Of a stretch of DNA of 38,386 nt, positions 30,639 to 36,887 are shown one piece after another. This DNA comes from a virus, in the IMG/VR virus record IMGVR_UViG_3300046694_000162, positions 1 through 38,386 of that record. One strand, given 5' to 3'. Made by a program: the position numbers and the translations under genes. The notes beneath the pieces were generated by a model. The model saw only the letters and a program-made list of their open reading frames with translations, did no database searches and was not told where the DNA came from. How positions within the stretch are numbered: position 1 is the stretch's first letter; every line of letters begins with the position of its first letter.

Positions 30639-31352
30639 TCAGGTTTGCTCGGCCAGCGAACCCTCGCCAGACCATACACGCGCGACCTGCGGCGCCCTGT
30701 GCTCTTGGGGGCGAGGACGGACTGCCTCTCCGATGTGCATCGGCAAGAATAGCGGCTCATCACGCCGAGGCCCCTGGCGCTTCACGAACTCGATCTCCAA
30801 CCCGCCAGCCTTCGGACGCAGGCCCAGGCGCAGCGGCGCAGGCGAAGGGTCCTGCGCGGCCGCGATCGGACGCATCATAAAGAACAGCGTTTCGCCGGCC
30901 TGAGCCGCCAGGTGCAGCCGCCTGAGACTGTCGCTCCGGATCTGGGTCTGCCAGAACAGCAGCGCACCGCAACTCCCGCTGCGCAGCACCTGCTCCGCGG
31001 CCCACAGTGCATCGGCCGTGCGATCAGCTCGCAACCAAAGCGCCACTGCCGGCGGTACGCCCATCGCGGCAAATGCTATCGCCTGCGGCGCATGAGGCGG
31101 CTGCAACAGCACGACCTTGCGGCTCGACGCAGCTGCCAGCGCGGGCGCCAGCAAGCGCATCTCGCCAATCCCTGGCTGCTGGACGAGCAAGTCAACCAGC
31201 GCTCCAGTTGGCCAGCCACCGCCAGGCAATAGGTTCGACAAACTCGCGTGGCCAGTGTCGACGCATCGAGTACGGCTGCGTCCTAGCTGCGATGCTCTCC
31301 AGAGTGAAGGATGAAGGGCCTCTAGCTCGGCCGCGGCTGTCGCTGTATTCAT
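30639..31352 (-). CDS. imuA: ImuA, SOS translesion synthesis protein
   Basis: 237 residues, full length for the family. EALHPSLWRASQLGRSRTRC, the loop LLPGGGWPTGALVDLL (41-56) and VQQPGIGEMRLL are diagnostic of Burkholderiales ImuA, a RecA-like protein. In bacteria ImuA works with ImuB and DnaE2 in mutagenic bypass of DNA damage. Neither partner is in this genome. A LexA box starts 17 bases before the start codon and overlaps a good promoter, so expression should follow DNA damage, when the phage itself may be induced. It lies next to attP, the usual place for cargo genes. Confidence 0.88.
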   Translation of the reverse strand: MNTATAAAELEALHPSLWRASQLGRSRTRCVDTGHASLSNLLPGGGWPTGALVDLLVQQPGIGEMRLLAPALAAASSRKVVLLQPPHAPQAIAFAAMGVPPAVALWLRADRTADALWAAEQVLRSGSCGALLFWQTQIRSDSLRRLHLAAQAGETLFFMMRPIAAAQDPSPAPLRLGLRPKAGGLEIEFVKRQGPRRDEPLFLPMHIGEAVRPRPQEHRAPQVARVWSGEGSLAEQT

Positions 31353-31368
31353 GTTAAATTCTCAAATA

Positions 31369-31384
31369 CTGTATATTTATACAG
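31369..31384. promoter_or_regulatory. LexA box of imuA
   Basis: CTGTATATTTATACAG is a perfect SOS box. It lies just downstream of the imuA -10 element, so LexA would block that promoter. Confidence 0.9.
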
Positions 31385-31411
31385 TATAGCGCGGCAAGGT
31401 TATCTTGTCGA
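31383..31411 (-). promoter_or_regulatory. imuA promoter
   Basis: On the minus strand TCGACA (31411-31406) and TATACT (31388-31383) are 17 bases apart, each one mismatch from consensus, and the -10 box runs into the LexA box. Confidence 0.7.
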
Positions 31412-31445
31412 AAATCAACAGAATAAAGTATTGGAAAGGACTAGG

Positions 31446-31751
31446 ATGGCCCCGTATGACTGGGATGAGTTGACGCAAGCGAGCGACGCAGCAGGCCACG
31501 CAGTGCGCGAAGTTGTCATGCGCCATAGGTGCTCGGGTGTCTTGACTTGGGCACTATTGCACCGAATCGAAGGCGAGGTGTTGGCCGAGCTGGAAGCAGG
31601 CGGAGAACACTCAGCATGGACGCTTAACATGCTCCGGTCGGCGCCGGTGCTTGGCTATCCTAACGATGACCGACCGGTATCGTTTTCAGGCGCCGCTATC
31701 GTTCCTATCATCTTTGCGCAGATCGAAGATGCGTGGAACCTGGTGCATTAA
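31446..31751 (+). CDS. hypothetical accessory protein
   Basis: 101 residues from ATG 31446 with AAAGGACTAGG upstream; a TTG at 31431 is in frame but lies within the ribosome site. The first half (YDWDELTQASDAAGHAVREV) is helical and acidic; the second contains SFSGAAIVPIIFAQIEDAWN, a hydrophobic segment too short for a clear membrane span. Not recognised. It diverges from imuA and begins the plus-strand cargo block that ends with the T6SS effector. Confidence 0.55.
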   Translation: MAPYDWDELTQASDAAGHAVREVVMRHRCSGVLTWALLHRIEGEVLAELEAGGEHSAWTLNMLRSAPVLGYPNDDRPVSFSGAAIVPIIFAQIEDAWNLVH

Positions 31752-31830
31752 GACAGATACCGGGCGCGTACCTCGGCTTCGATTGAGGGGCGTCATCCAT
31801 TTTTCACCGGCTCAGCGGTACGGTAGCGGC

Positions 31831-32025
31831 ATGAAGCCTCGTACCGATCTCATTACCGCCAGCCGTGTCGACCTCGCCATCATCCTGCTACCTGCCATCA
31901 CATGGCTCGACGCGTCCTTGATGCTTGCGCACAGCGGCGTGCCGGCCGAGGTGGCAGCCCGGGTACTGGCCGAGCCAGAGTACCGGCGAGCGCGCGCCCT
32001 TGATCTGCCGCCCAATTGGCGTTGA
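31831..32025 (+). CDS. small hypothetical accessory protein
   Basis: 64 residues from ATG 31831: MKPRTDLITASRVDLAIILL, then a hydrophobic stretch and VPAEVAARVLAEPEYRRARA. The ribosome site is weak (CGGTAGCGGC). The sequence is compositionally coding-like and lies in line with the T6SS genes. No family recognised. Confidence 0.45.
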   Translation: MKPRTDLITASRVDLAIILLPAITWLDASLMLAHSGVPAEVAARVLAEPEYRRARALDLPPNWR

Positions 32026-32089
32026 CCACCGATAAGTTTCCGTAAACCCAACTCTGCGAGGATGCCCCAACACCAACAAAGGAGGCATC

Positions 32090-32581
32090 ATGGCGATTGA
32101 CGTTTATCTGCAAATCGACGGCATCAAGGGCGAATCGGCCGACAGTCAGCACGCGGGCTGGATCGAATGCTCGTCAGTGAACTGGAAGCTACACCAGCCC
32201 AGGAGCGCGACGTCATCGACGGCCGGCGGGCACACCGCCGAACGCGCCGAGCTATCGGACGTGGCATTTACAAAGCTGGCTGACATGGCCTCGCCGATCC
32301 TTGCCCAGCACTGTGCGATGGGCAAGACGATTCCGAAAGCGAAGTTCGAGTTCTTCCGGGCGGACGGCCAGGGCACCCGTGTCAAGTACTACGAGGTCGA
32401 GCTGGACAACGTCGTCGTAGGTGAGGTGGCGCAGTCGGTGTCGGCCGGGATCGGGATGGTAGACCACATCGGCCTGAAATTCTCCAAGGTAAAATGGAAG
32501 TACACCCAGCAGAAGATCGCTGGCGGCGCCGGCGGGAATACCGCTGGCGGCTGGGACCTTGCCAGTAACCGGGTCGCTTGA
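32090..32581 (+). CDS. hcp: Hcp, type VI secretion tube/carrier protein
   Basis: 163 residues. The start MAIDVYLQIDGIKGESAD, the middle GGHTAERAEL and the end KVKWKYTQQKIAGGAGGNTA are diagnostic of the Hcp1 family in Burkholderiales. Hcp forms hexameric rings that stack into the T6SS tube, and the ring lumen carries small effectors. The gene has an ideal AAAGGAGG ribosome site. It is followed at once by an immunity gene and a Tae4-type effector, so it probably carries that effector. No other T6SS structural gene is in the phage, so a host apparatus would be needed. Confidence 0.93.
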   Translation: MAIDVYLQIDGIKGESADSQHAGWIECSSVNWKLHQPRSATSSTAGGHTAERAELSDVAFTKLADMASPILAQHCAMGKTIPKAKFEFFRADGQGTRVKYYEVELDNVVVGEVAQSVSAGIGMVDHIGLKFSKVKWKYTQQKIAGGAGGNTAGGWDLASNRVA

Positions 32582-32582
32582 C

Positions 32583-33029
32583 ATGGCGCCCCCATTGAAC
32601 GTGAGGCGAGCCGCCGCTGTAGTGGCCCTGACGCTGGCCACGACCTCGGTGCCGGCATTGCAAGCCCAGGACGACGAGCACCCCTTCATCATGCCAGGCA
32701 CGCCGGCCAAGACCATTCCCGCCCCATCGCCGTGGTTCACCGGTGCGCAGCTCCTGCAGCAGCTCGAGCGGGGCGACGCCGGAACGGTCGAGTACCTCAA
32801 GGGGGTGTTCGATGCCACCGAGAGTGGGCTGTGGTGCTACACGGACTATAAGCCCCGGCCGACGCCGAAACAGCAGCCAGAGGCCATGCGAAAGCAAGCC
32901 GTCGAATTCCTGCGCCGGCTGCCGCGTGCACGCCTCAAGGAACGGGGCGCTGCGCTGGTAATCGAAATGTGGCAGACAAAGTGGCCCTGTCCACCGGACG
33001 GCTGCTGCCCCGGATTGAGGGGAATGTGA
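32583..33029 (+). CDS. T6SS immunity protein, Rap1a/Tai4-like, exported
   Basis: 148 residues from ATG 32583, two bases after the hcp stop; GTG 32601 is an alternative. Residues 7-30 form a signal peptide (VRRAAAVVALTLATTSVPAL then QAQ), so the protein acts in the periplasm. The mature part has FTGAQLLQQLERGD, VEYLKGVFDATE, LWCYTDY and a terminal ALVIEMWQTKWPCP with paired cysteines, the pattern of Rap1a/Tai-type immunity proteins. It would bind and block the amidase encoded next. The stop shares one base with the effector start (TGATG). Confidence 0.78.
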   Translation: MAPPLNVRRAAAVVALTLATTSVPALQAQDDEHPFIMPGTPAKTIPAPSPWFTGAQLLQQLERGDAGTVEYLKGVFDATESGLWCYTDYKPRPTPKQQPEAMRKQAVEFLRRLPRARLKERGAALVIEMWQTKWPCPPDGCCPGLRGM

Positions 33030-33505
33030 TGGACCGGCCGCCCTACATGGTGCTGCGCGCCCATTATCCCGACCCGTACAACGTCCCTGCCGAAGAGCTC
33101 TGGCAGTGGGTGGGCCATCCAGAAAACGCGAAGAATCCGCATTGGGCCAACACCTGCGCGATACGCATGAGTCTCGCGCTGGCCAGTGTCGGCGTGTTCG
33201 TCCCAAACGCTTACCTGGTAGTGGCAGCCGGGAAGTACAAAGGGCGGCGCGTCGAGATCAAGCAGGAGATTCTGGCGAACCACCTGTGCACGATTTGGGG
33301 CGAGCCGGAGAAGTTCGGCGCAGCGCTGCTCCGGGAGCGGATCGGCGACCGCCGAGGCGTGATTCGTTTCGTTGGTCTATGGGGACCGTACGACCCGCAG
33401 GGACATATCGACCTGGTGTGCCACGACGAGCATCATCGGCTCGCCTGCGAAGGTGGCCACGTCTACTGGCACGCGGTCGAGTGCTGGTTCTGGGAATGCC
33501 CCTGA
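33029..33505 (+). CDS. Tae4-family T6SS peptidoglycan amidase effector
   Basis: 158 residues from ATG 33029 with GAGGGG upstream; an in-frame ATG at 32969 is less likely because it lies deep in the immunity gene. The catalytic cysteine is C43 in WANTCAIRMSLAL and the histidine H126 in GHIDLV, both as in Tae4, which cleaves peptide cross-links of peptidoglycan in a target cell. There is no signal peptide, as expected for T6SS cargo. Cysteines near the C-terminus (C131, C140) may form a disulfide. Immunity before effector and Hcp before both agree with this reading. Confidence 0.85.
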   Translation: MDRPPYMVLRAHYPDPYNVPAEELWQWVGHPENAKNPHWANTCAIRMSLALASVGVFVPNAYLVVAAGKYKGRRVEIKQEILANHLCTIWGEPEKFGAALLRERIGDRRGVIRFVGLWGPYDPQGHIDLVCHDEHHRLACEGGHVYWHAVECWFWECP

Positions 33506-33514
33506 ATAGCCGAG

Positions 33515-33544
33515 GAGGGCCGTGCAGACGTCTGCACAGCCCTC
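33515..33544. terminator. hairpin between tae4 and dam, containing palindrome copy 2
   Basis: GAGGGC and GCCCTC flank a perfect palindrome GTGCAGACGTCTGCAC (33522-33537), giving a stem of up to 14 pairs with single mismatches. It lies between convergent genes and may end both transcripts; there is no T tract on either strand. Confidence 0.55.
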
Positions 33545-33551
33545 TCGCGCG

Positions 33552-34340
33552 TCAGAACAAGCTGGCGGGCTCCGCGGCGCGATCCCAGCTATAAATGATG
33601 ACCTCCGACCGATCAACCGATCGGCCGCCTCCGCCAACGTTATAGGCGATCGGTACGGTATCCATCTGGAAGCGGCCGAAGATGCGCCGGATCTCCGGGT
33701 GGTCATTCAGGCTGACGATCGCCTTGCCCTTCAACCGGCCGAGCAGCTCGGCCATCTTTTCGTATTCCTGCAGCGGGAAGTCCACCCCATAGCCTTCCGT
33801 CTCCCAATACGGCGGGTCCAGGTAAAACAGCGTATGTGGACGGTCATAGCGCTCCATCAGCTTGAACCAGTCCATGTTCTCGATGAAGGCGCCGGACAGC
33901 CGCAGGTGCGCGGCCGACAGGTTCTCCTCGATACGCAGCAGGTTGACCGGTGGCGCCGTGGTTGCGGTGCCCCAGGTCTGCCCGTCTACCTTGCCGCCGA
34001 ACGCGTGCTGCTGCAGGTAGAAGAAGCGCACCGCGCGCTGGATGTCGGTCAGAGTCTCCGGCGGCGTCTCCTGGTGCCACTTGAACACCTCGCGGCTCGA
34101 GAGCGCATACTTGAAATGCCGCACGAACTCCTCGAGGTGATTCTGCACCACCCTATACAGCCGCACCAGCTCGCCGTTGATGTCGTTGATTACCTCGACC
34201 TCCGCCGGCGGTCGCATGAAGTAGAGCGCGGCGCCACCGGCGAACACCTCTACGTAGCACTTATGCCGAGGGAACTGCGGAATGATGTGGTCGGCCAGGC
34301 GGCGCTTACCGCCGATCCAGGGAATGATTGGGCTTGCCAT
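33552..34340 (-). CDS. DNA adenine methyltransferase (Dam/D12 family)
   Basis: 262 residues. IPWIGGKRRLADHI (6-19) and VEVFAGGAALYF (30-41) bind S-adenosylmethionine, and DPPY (175-178) is the catalytic motif. These are the marks of D12-type N6-adenine methyltransferases; GATC is the common target but specificity is not proven here. Phage copies protect DNA from host restriction or affect regulation and packaging. No restriction gene is next to it. An operator-like dyad lies 10 bases before the start codon, so the phage repressor may control it. Confidence 0.9.
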   Translation of the reverse strand: MASPIIPWIGGKRRLADHIIPQFPRHKCYVEVFAGGAALYFMRPPAEVEVINDINGELVRLYRVVQNHLEEFVRHFKYALSSREVFKWHQETPPETLTDIQRAVRFFYLQQHAFGGKVDGQTWGTATTAPPVNLLRIEENLSAAHLRLSGAFIENMDWFKLMERYDRPHTLFYLDPPYWETEGYGVDFPLQEYEKMAELLGRLKGKAIVSLNDHPEIRRIFGRFQMDTVPIAYNVGGGGRSVDRSEVIIYSWDRAAEPASLF

Positions 34341-34349
34341 AAACCTATT

Positions 34350-34365
34350 TTTACCTTTTAGTAAT
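34350..34365. promoter_or_regulatory. repressor-type operator upstream of dam
   Basis: TTTACCTTTTAGTAAT fits the ATTAC-N6-GTAAT dyad with one mismatch and resembles the operators 9 kb away in the immunity region. Confidence 0.6.
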
Positions 34366-34441
34366 TTATGCTAGACTCCGTCCGCCTACCGGTAGGTGGC
34401 AGAGCCTTCGCTCGGTTCACTGGCTCGATCAGTGGATTGAG

Positions 34442-34475
34442 GCCGGTATCGGTTGTTCGCGCAACCGGTGCCGGC
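34442..34475. terminator. long hairpin at the end of the late operon
   Basis: GCCGGTATCGGTTG and CAACCGGTGCCGGC pair over 14 positions, two of them G-U, with a six-base loop. It lies just after the spanin stop, the end of the late transcript. There is no strong T tract, so it may act as an mRNA 3' end or factor-dependent terminator. The 12-base palindrome CCTACCGGTAGG lies nearby at 34384-34395. Nothing else is seen in 34366-34483. Confidence 0.55.
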
Positions 34476-34483
34476 GCTCTGTC

Positions 34484-35062
34484 TTATTCCTTCGGGCCTT
34501 CGAGCGCTTCCGCGCCTTCAGCCCATGCTCCTGCCTTCCCGTTGATCGCTACCTGCTGCCTGGCGTAGAACTCTCGCCAGCCGAAGGCCTGCGCGCGCCA
34601 GGCGCGGCAGCTGGTGGCGTTGTCGGCTTCGTTCGCGGCGACGACGCTGGGCGGAACGGCGGCGGGTTCTCCGTCAGAATCGCCGGCGGGTCCGACAGGC
34701 TCACCTGCCCAGGCGGCGTCGAGGACGCGCACGAAGCCAGCAGGCAGAGGCAGGCGCCGATCGACATCAGGCGCGATAAGCTCGGGAATATGTTCTTCAA
34801 TCTGCTTTCCTTCCTTGTAAATAATCTGGATGCGGTCGCGGTACTGGGTCTCGACCTTTGTGACCACCTGGACCTGCGCCTTCGCGATGCGCACCGTCTG
34901 CTCGGCCTGCTTGCCGACGTAGTCGAGCATGGCGTCGGCGCCGCGGCGGGCCTCATGCAGGCGCCCGATCCCATAGGCCGAAGCGAGCAGCGCAGCGATC
35001 GCGAGCAGCTTGCTCCAGCGGGGCAGCACGATCCCCTGCAGGCGTTGGACGAGCGTGCTCAT
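34484..35062 (-). CDS. Rz: i-spanin (Rz-like)
   Basis: 192 residues from ATG 35062, which overlaps the endolysin stop by four bases. Residues 14-35 (WSKLLAIAALLASAYGIG) form a membrane anchor, followed by a periplasmic coiled coil (VGKQAEQTVRIAKAQVQVVT). Rz links inner to outer membrane with Rz1 and disrupts the outer membrane in the last step of lysis. Rz1 is encoded within it in another frame, as in lambda. Confidence 0.85.
   Translation of the reverse strand: MSTLVQRLQGIVLPRWSKLLAIAALLASAYGIGRLHEARRGADAMLDYVGKQAEQTVRIAKAQVQVVTKVETQYRDRIQIIYKEGKQIEEHIPELIAPDVDRRLPLPAGFVRVLDAAWAGEPVGPAGDSDGEPAAVPPSVVAANEADNATSCRAWRAQAFGWREFYARQQVAINGKAGAWAEGAEALEGPKE
34549..34767 (-). CDS. Rz1: o-spanin (Rz1-like), nested in Rz
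   Basis: 72 residues from ATG 34767. MSIGACLCLLASCASS carries a lipoprotein signal with lipobox LLASC; the mature part is proline- and serine-rich (PPAILTENPPPFRPASSP), as in Rz1. It lies entirely inside the Rz gene in another frame. It would be anchored in the outer membrane and bind Rz. Confidence 0.82.
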   Translation of the reverse strand: MSIGACLCLLASCASSTPPGQVSLSDPPAILTENPPPFRPASSPRTKPTTPPAAAPGARRPSAGESSTPGSR

Positions 35063-35745
35063 GCCAGCACCTGGTCGGCCGCATCGGTGCGCGCAAGGCG
35101 ATCGGCAAACCCGATGGCGTCTCCCACTTCGGCCGTTCGGTGACCGATGTTCACCAGGTCGGAGATCGCATCGATATCGCCGGCGTCGGCCAGGGCGTTG
35201 CCGGTGATCTTGGTCCAGCACCAGCCGGCCGATCGGCACACGCCCTCAGGCGTGCGCAGCCAGTCGCCGATCCGCTCGAACGGGATCCGGAAGTAGGTCG
35301 CGCACGCGCGTTGGTTATCGGCGCCAGTCAACTGGAACCCGCCGGCGCCGCGATGCCGCCAGCCGTCACCGGATTCGGGCCCGCGGTTGCCCATCCGGTT
35401 CGCGTAGACCGTGTTCGCGATTTTCTCGGGCTGACGCTGCAGGGCCAGGGCCTGGTCGTTCGGCACCTTGCGACCGCCGACGAGGATGTACTTGCCGGCT
35501 CCGTCCTTCTTGGCGAAGCGGCTGGGCCAGGTGTTAGCCAAGCCATCGGCCGAGTAGTTCAGGTTCTCGACCACGCAGTTCAGGTCTCCCGTTTCGTGCG
35601 CCAACTGGGCGAGGAATGCGGCCTGACGCGCCTTGGTGTCGATGCCAAATTCGGCCATCGCGTTGTTTAACCAGGGGAGGTACGTGACGGCCAGGACGCC
35701 GGCCTTCGGCATGATGTACTTCAGCTGCTGCAGGGTGATTTTCAC
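35059..35745 (-). CDS. endolysin, GH19 chitinase-like
   Basis: 228 residues from GTG 35745, which overlaps the holin stop by four bases. Residues 40-140 hold the GH19 pattern: FLAQLAHETGDL with E51, NLNYSADGLANTWPSRF, and SGDGWRHRGAGGFQLTG. Such endolysins cleave the glycan strands of peptidoglycan. No signal peptide is seen, so release depends on the holin. It is followed by the spanin gene with an ATGA overlap. Confidence 0.9.
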   Translation of the reverse strand: MKITLQQLKYIMPKAGVLAVTYLPWLNNAMAEFGIDTKARQAAFLAQLAHETGDLNCVVENLNYSADGLANTWPSRFAKKDGAGKYILVGGRKVPNDQALALQRQPEKIANTVYANRMGNRGPESGDGWRHRGAGGFQLTGADNQRACATYFRIPFERIGDWLRTPEGVCRSAGWCWTKITGNALADAGDIDAISDLVNIGHRTAEVGDAIGFADRLARTDAADQVLA

Positions 35746-36161
35746 TTTTGCGGCTCCGGGGCGTATTTGCTGGAGAAGAACTGAAGCGCGCGCTCGATCG
35801 TCCAGGTGCCACCGAAGGCCGCGAGCATGATGGCGGCTGCCTTGTGCGACGTCGCGATGTCCCACGACTCGGCGCCGAAGAACATGAGCAGGCCGGCCGC
35901 GTTCGAGGACAGCATGCGGCTGGCCACGAACAGCCACAGGCGCTTGATCTCGCCGTTGGCCTCGTACTCCTGTTTCATGGCGTGCAGCAGCGCCGTGGCG
36001 CCCATCAGGGTCGACAGGATCACGGTCATAAGCACCGAGAGGATCGGGATCTGGGCCAACTGCTCCCCGAAGGCGATGGTGGCGGCATAGGCCGACACCG
36101 GCCACAGCACGAGCAAAGTAACCTTGGAGGCGATGAGCAGCTGCTTCTGTTCTTTTTTCAT
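35742..36161 (-). CDS. holin, LydA-like family
   Basis: 139 residues from ATG 36161. Four hydrophobic segments are visible at about 8-31, 38-61, 75-95 and 107-128. The order LLHAMKQEYEANGEIKRLWL and AESWDIATSHKAAAIMLAAF fits LydA-type phage holins, which open the inner membrane for the endolysin. It overlaps both neighbours by four bases, so the lysis genes form one translationally coupled unit. Confidence 0.75.
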   Translation of the reverse strand: MKKEQKQLLIASKVTLLVLWPVSAYAATIAFGEQLAQIPILSVLMTVILSTLMGATALLHAMKQEYEANGEIKRLWLFVASRMLSSNAAGLLMFFGAESWDIATSHKAAAIMLAAFGGTWTIERALQFFSSKYAPEPQK

Positions 36162-36574
36162 TGAGTAGTTGCCTTGTTCTTGAAACGTTTGTGCACATCG
36201 GCGAAGGCCGAGACCGGGACGAACACTACATAGACGGCATAGAAGGGCAGGATCGCCCGGGGCAGGCCATACCTGGCACAGGTCCACATCTGAACCGCAA
36301 AGCACCCGGCGATGGCCATGTTCACCAAGTGACGATCGCGCAGCGCGTGCGCGATCACGAACCGGTCCGGTAGCAGGTCATTTACGAACAGGTCGACAAA
36401 GCCCAGCACCGTGAAGATGGCCAGGCCGCCCATCGTCAGGTGCGTGAAGCGATCGGCATGCGCGACCAGGTAGATCAGCGACTCCGGCTGGGTCAGGCCG
36501 GTGTAGGCGTACAGGCCGGACACGGTAATGATGAAGAGACGCAGCAGGACCCCGCACTCAAAAAGGCGCCTCAC
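36158..36574 (-). CDS. small membrane protein of the lysis cassette
   Basis: 138 residues with about four hydrophobic segments (LLRLFIITVSGLYAYTG, TMGGLAIFTVLGFVDLFV, NMAIAGCFAVQMW, ILPFYAVYVVFVPVSAF). It overlaps the holin start by four bases and the previous gene by four. It may be a second holin or antiholin, as LydB acts beside LydA in phage P1, but sequence does not prove this. No named family is recognised. Confidence 0.6.
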   Translation of the reverse strand: MRRLFECGVLLRLFIITVSGLYAYTGLTQPESLIYLVAHADRFTHLTMGGLAIFTVLGFVDLFVNDLLPDRFVIAHALRDRHLVNMAIAGCFAVQMWTCARYGLPRAILPFYAVYVVFVPVSAFADVHKRFKNKATTQ

Positions 36575-36867
36575 GTCGCGCCTCGCTTGGCGGCCAGCTG
36601 CCGCCAGTTGTGGGCGACGACACAGGTGTACAGGACCGCGATCAGCAGCAGCGCGAGCGGCTGCTCGAGAATGAAGACACCGGCAATCACAGCAACAGCG
36701 GCCTTCGCCAACAGCAGTCCGGGCAGGACACCCAGCCGATCAATCAAAGCGCGGACGATGGGATTCAGCTCGCGACCGCCGGCTACAAGCACGCGCCATG
36801 TCAGGTAGGCGTCAGTGGCCTGCAGGGCCACCACCAGCACGAACAGATAAGAGGACAAAGATTGCAT
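36571..36867 (-). CDS. DUF5658 membrane protein
   Basis: 98 residues with three hydrophobic segments. The motif ALQATDAYLTWRVLVAGGRE followed by LNPIVRALIDRLGVLPG is characteristic of DUF5658. Function of the family is unknown; here it is the first gene of the lysis block, with TAGGAGCC as ribosome site. It may act with the two downstream membrane proteins in setting lysis time. Confidence 0.72.
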   Translation of the reverse strand: MQSLSSYLFVLVVALQATDAYLTWRVLVAGGRELNPIVRALIDRLGVLPGLLLAKAAVAVIAGVFILEQPLALLLIAVLYTCVVAHNWRQLAAKRGAT

Positions 36868-36887
36868 TACAAGGCTCCTATTAGCGA

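Noticed and set aside
30639-33505. imuA and the T6SS genes as flanking host chromosome
   Set aside because: The contig is closed and phage genes lie on both sides (attP and integrase; dam and lysis genes), so these genes are inside the phage unit. Past capture from a host is still likely.
34768-34974. Longer Rz1 frame starting at 34974
   Set aside because: The upstream codons are a shadow of Rz; the lipoprotein signal starts exactly at ATG 34767.
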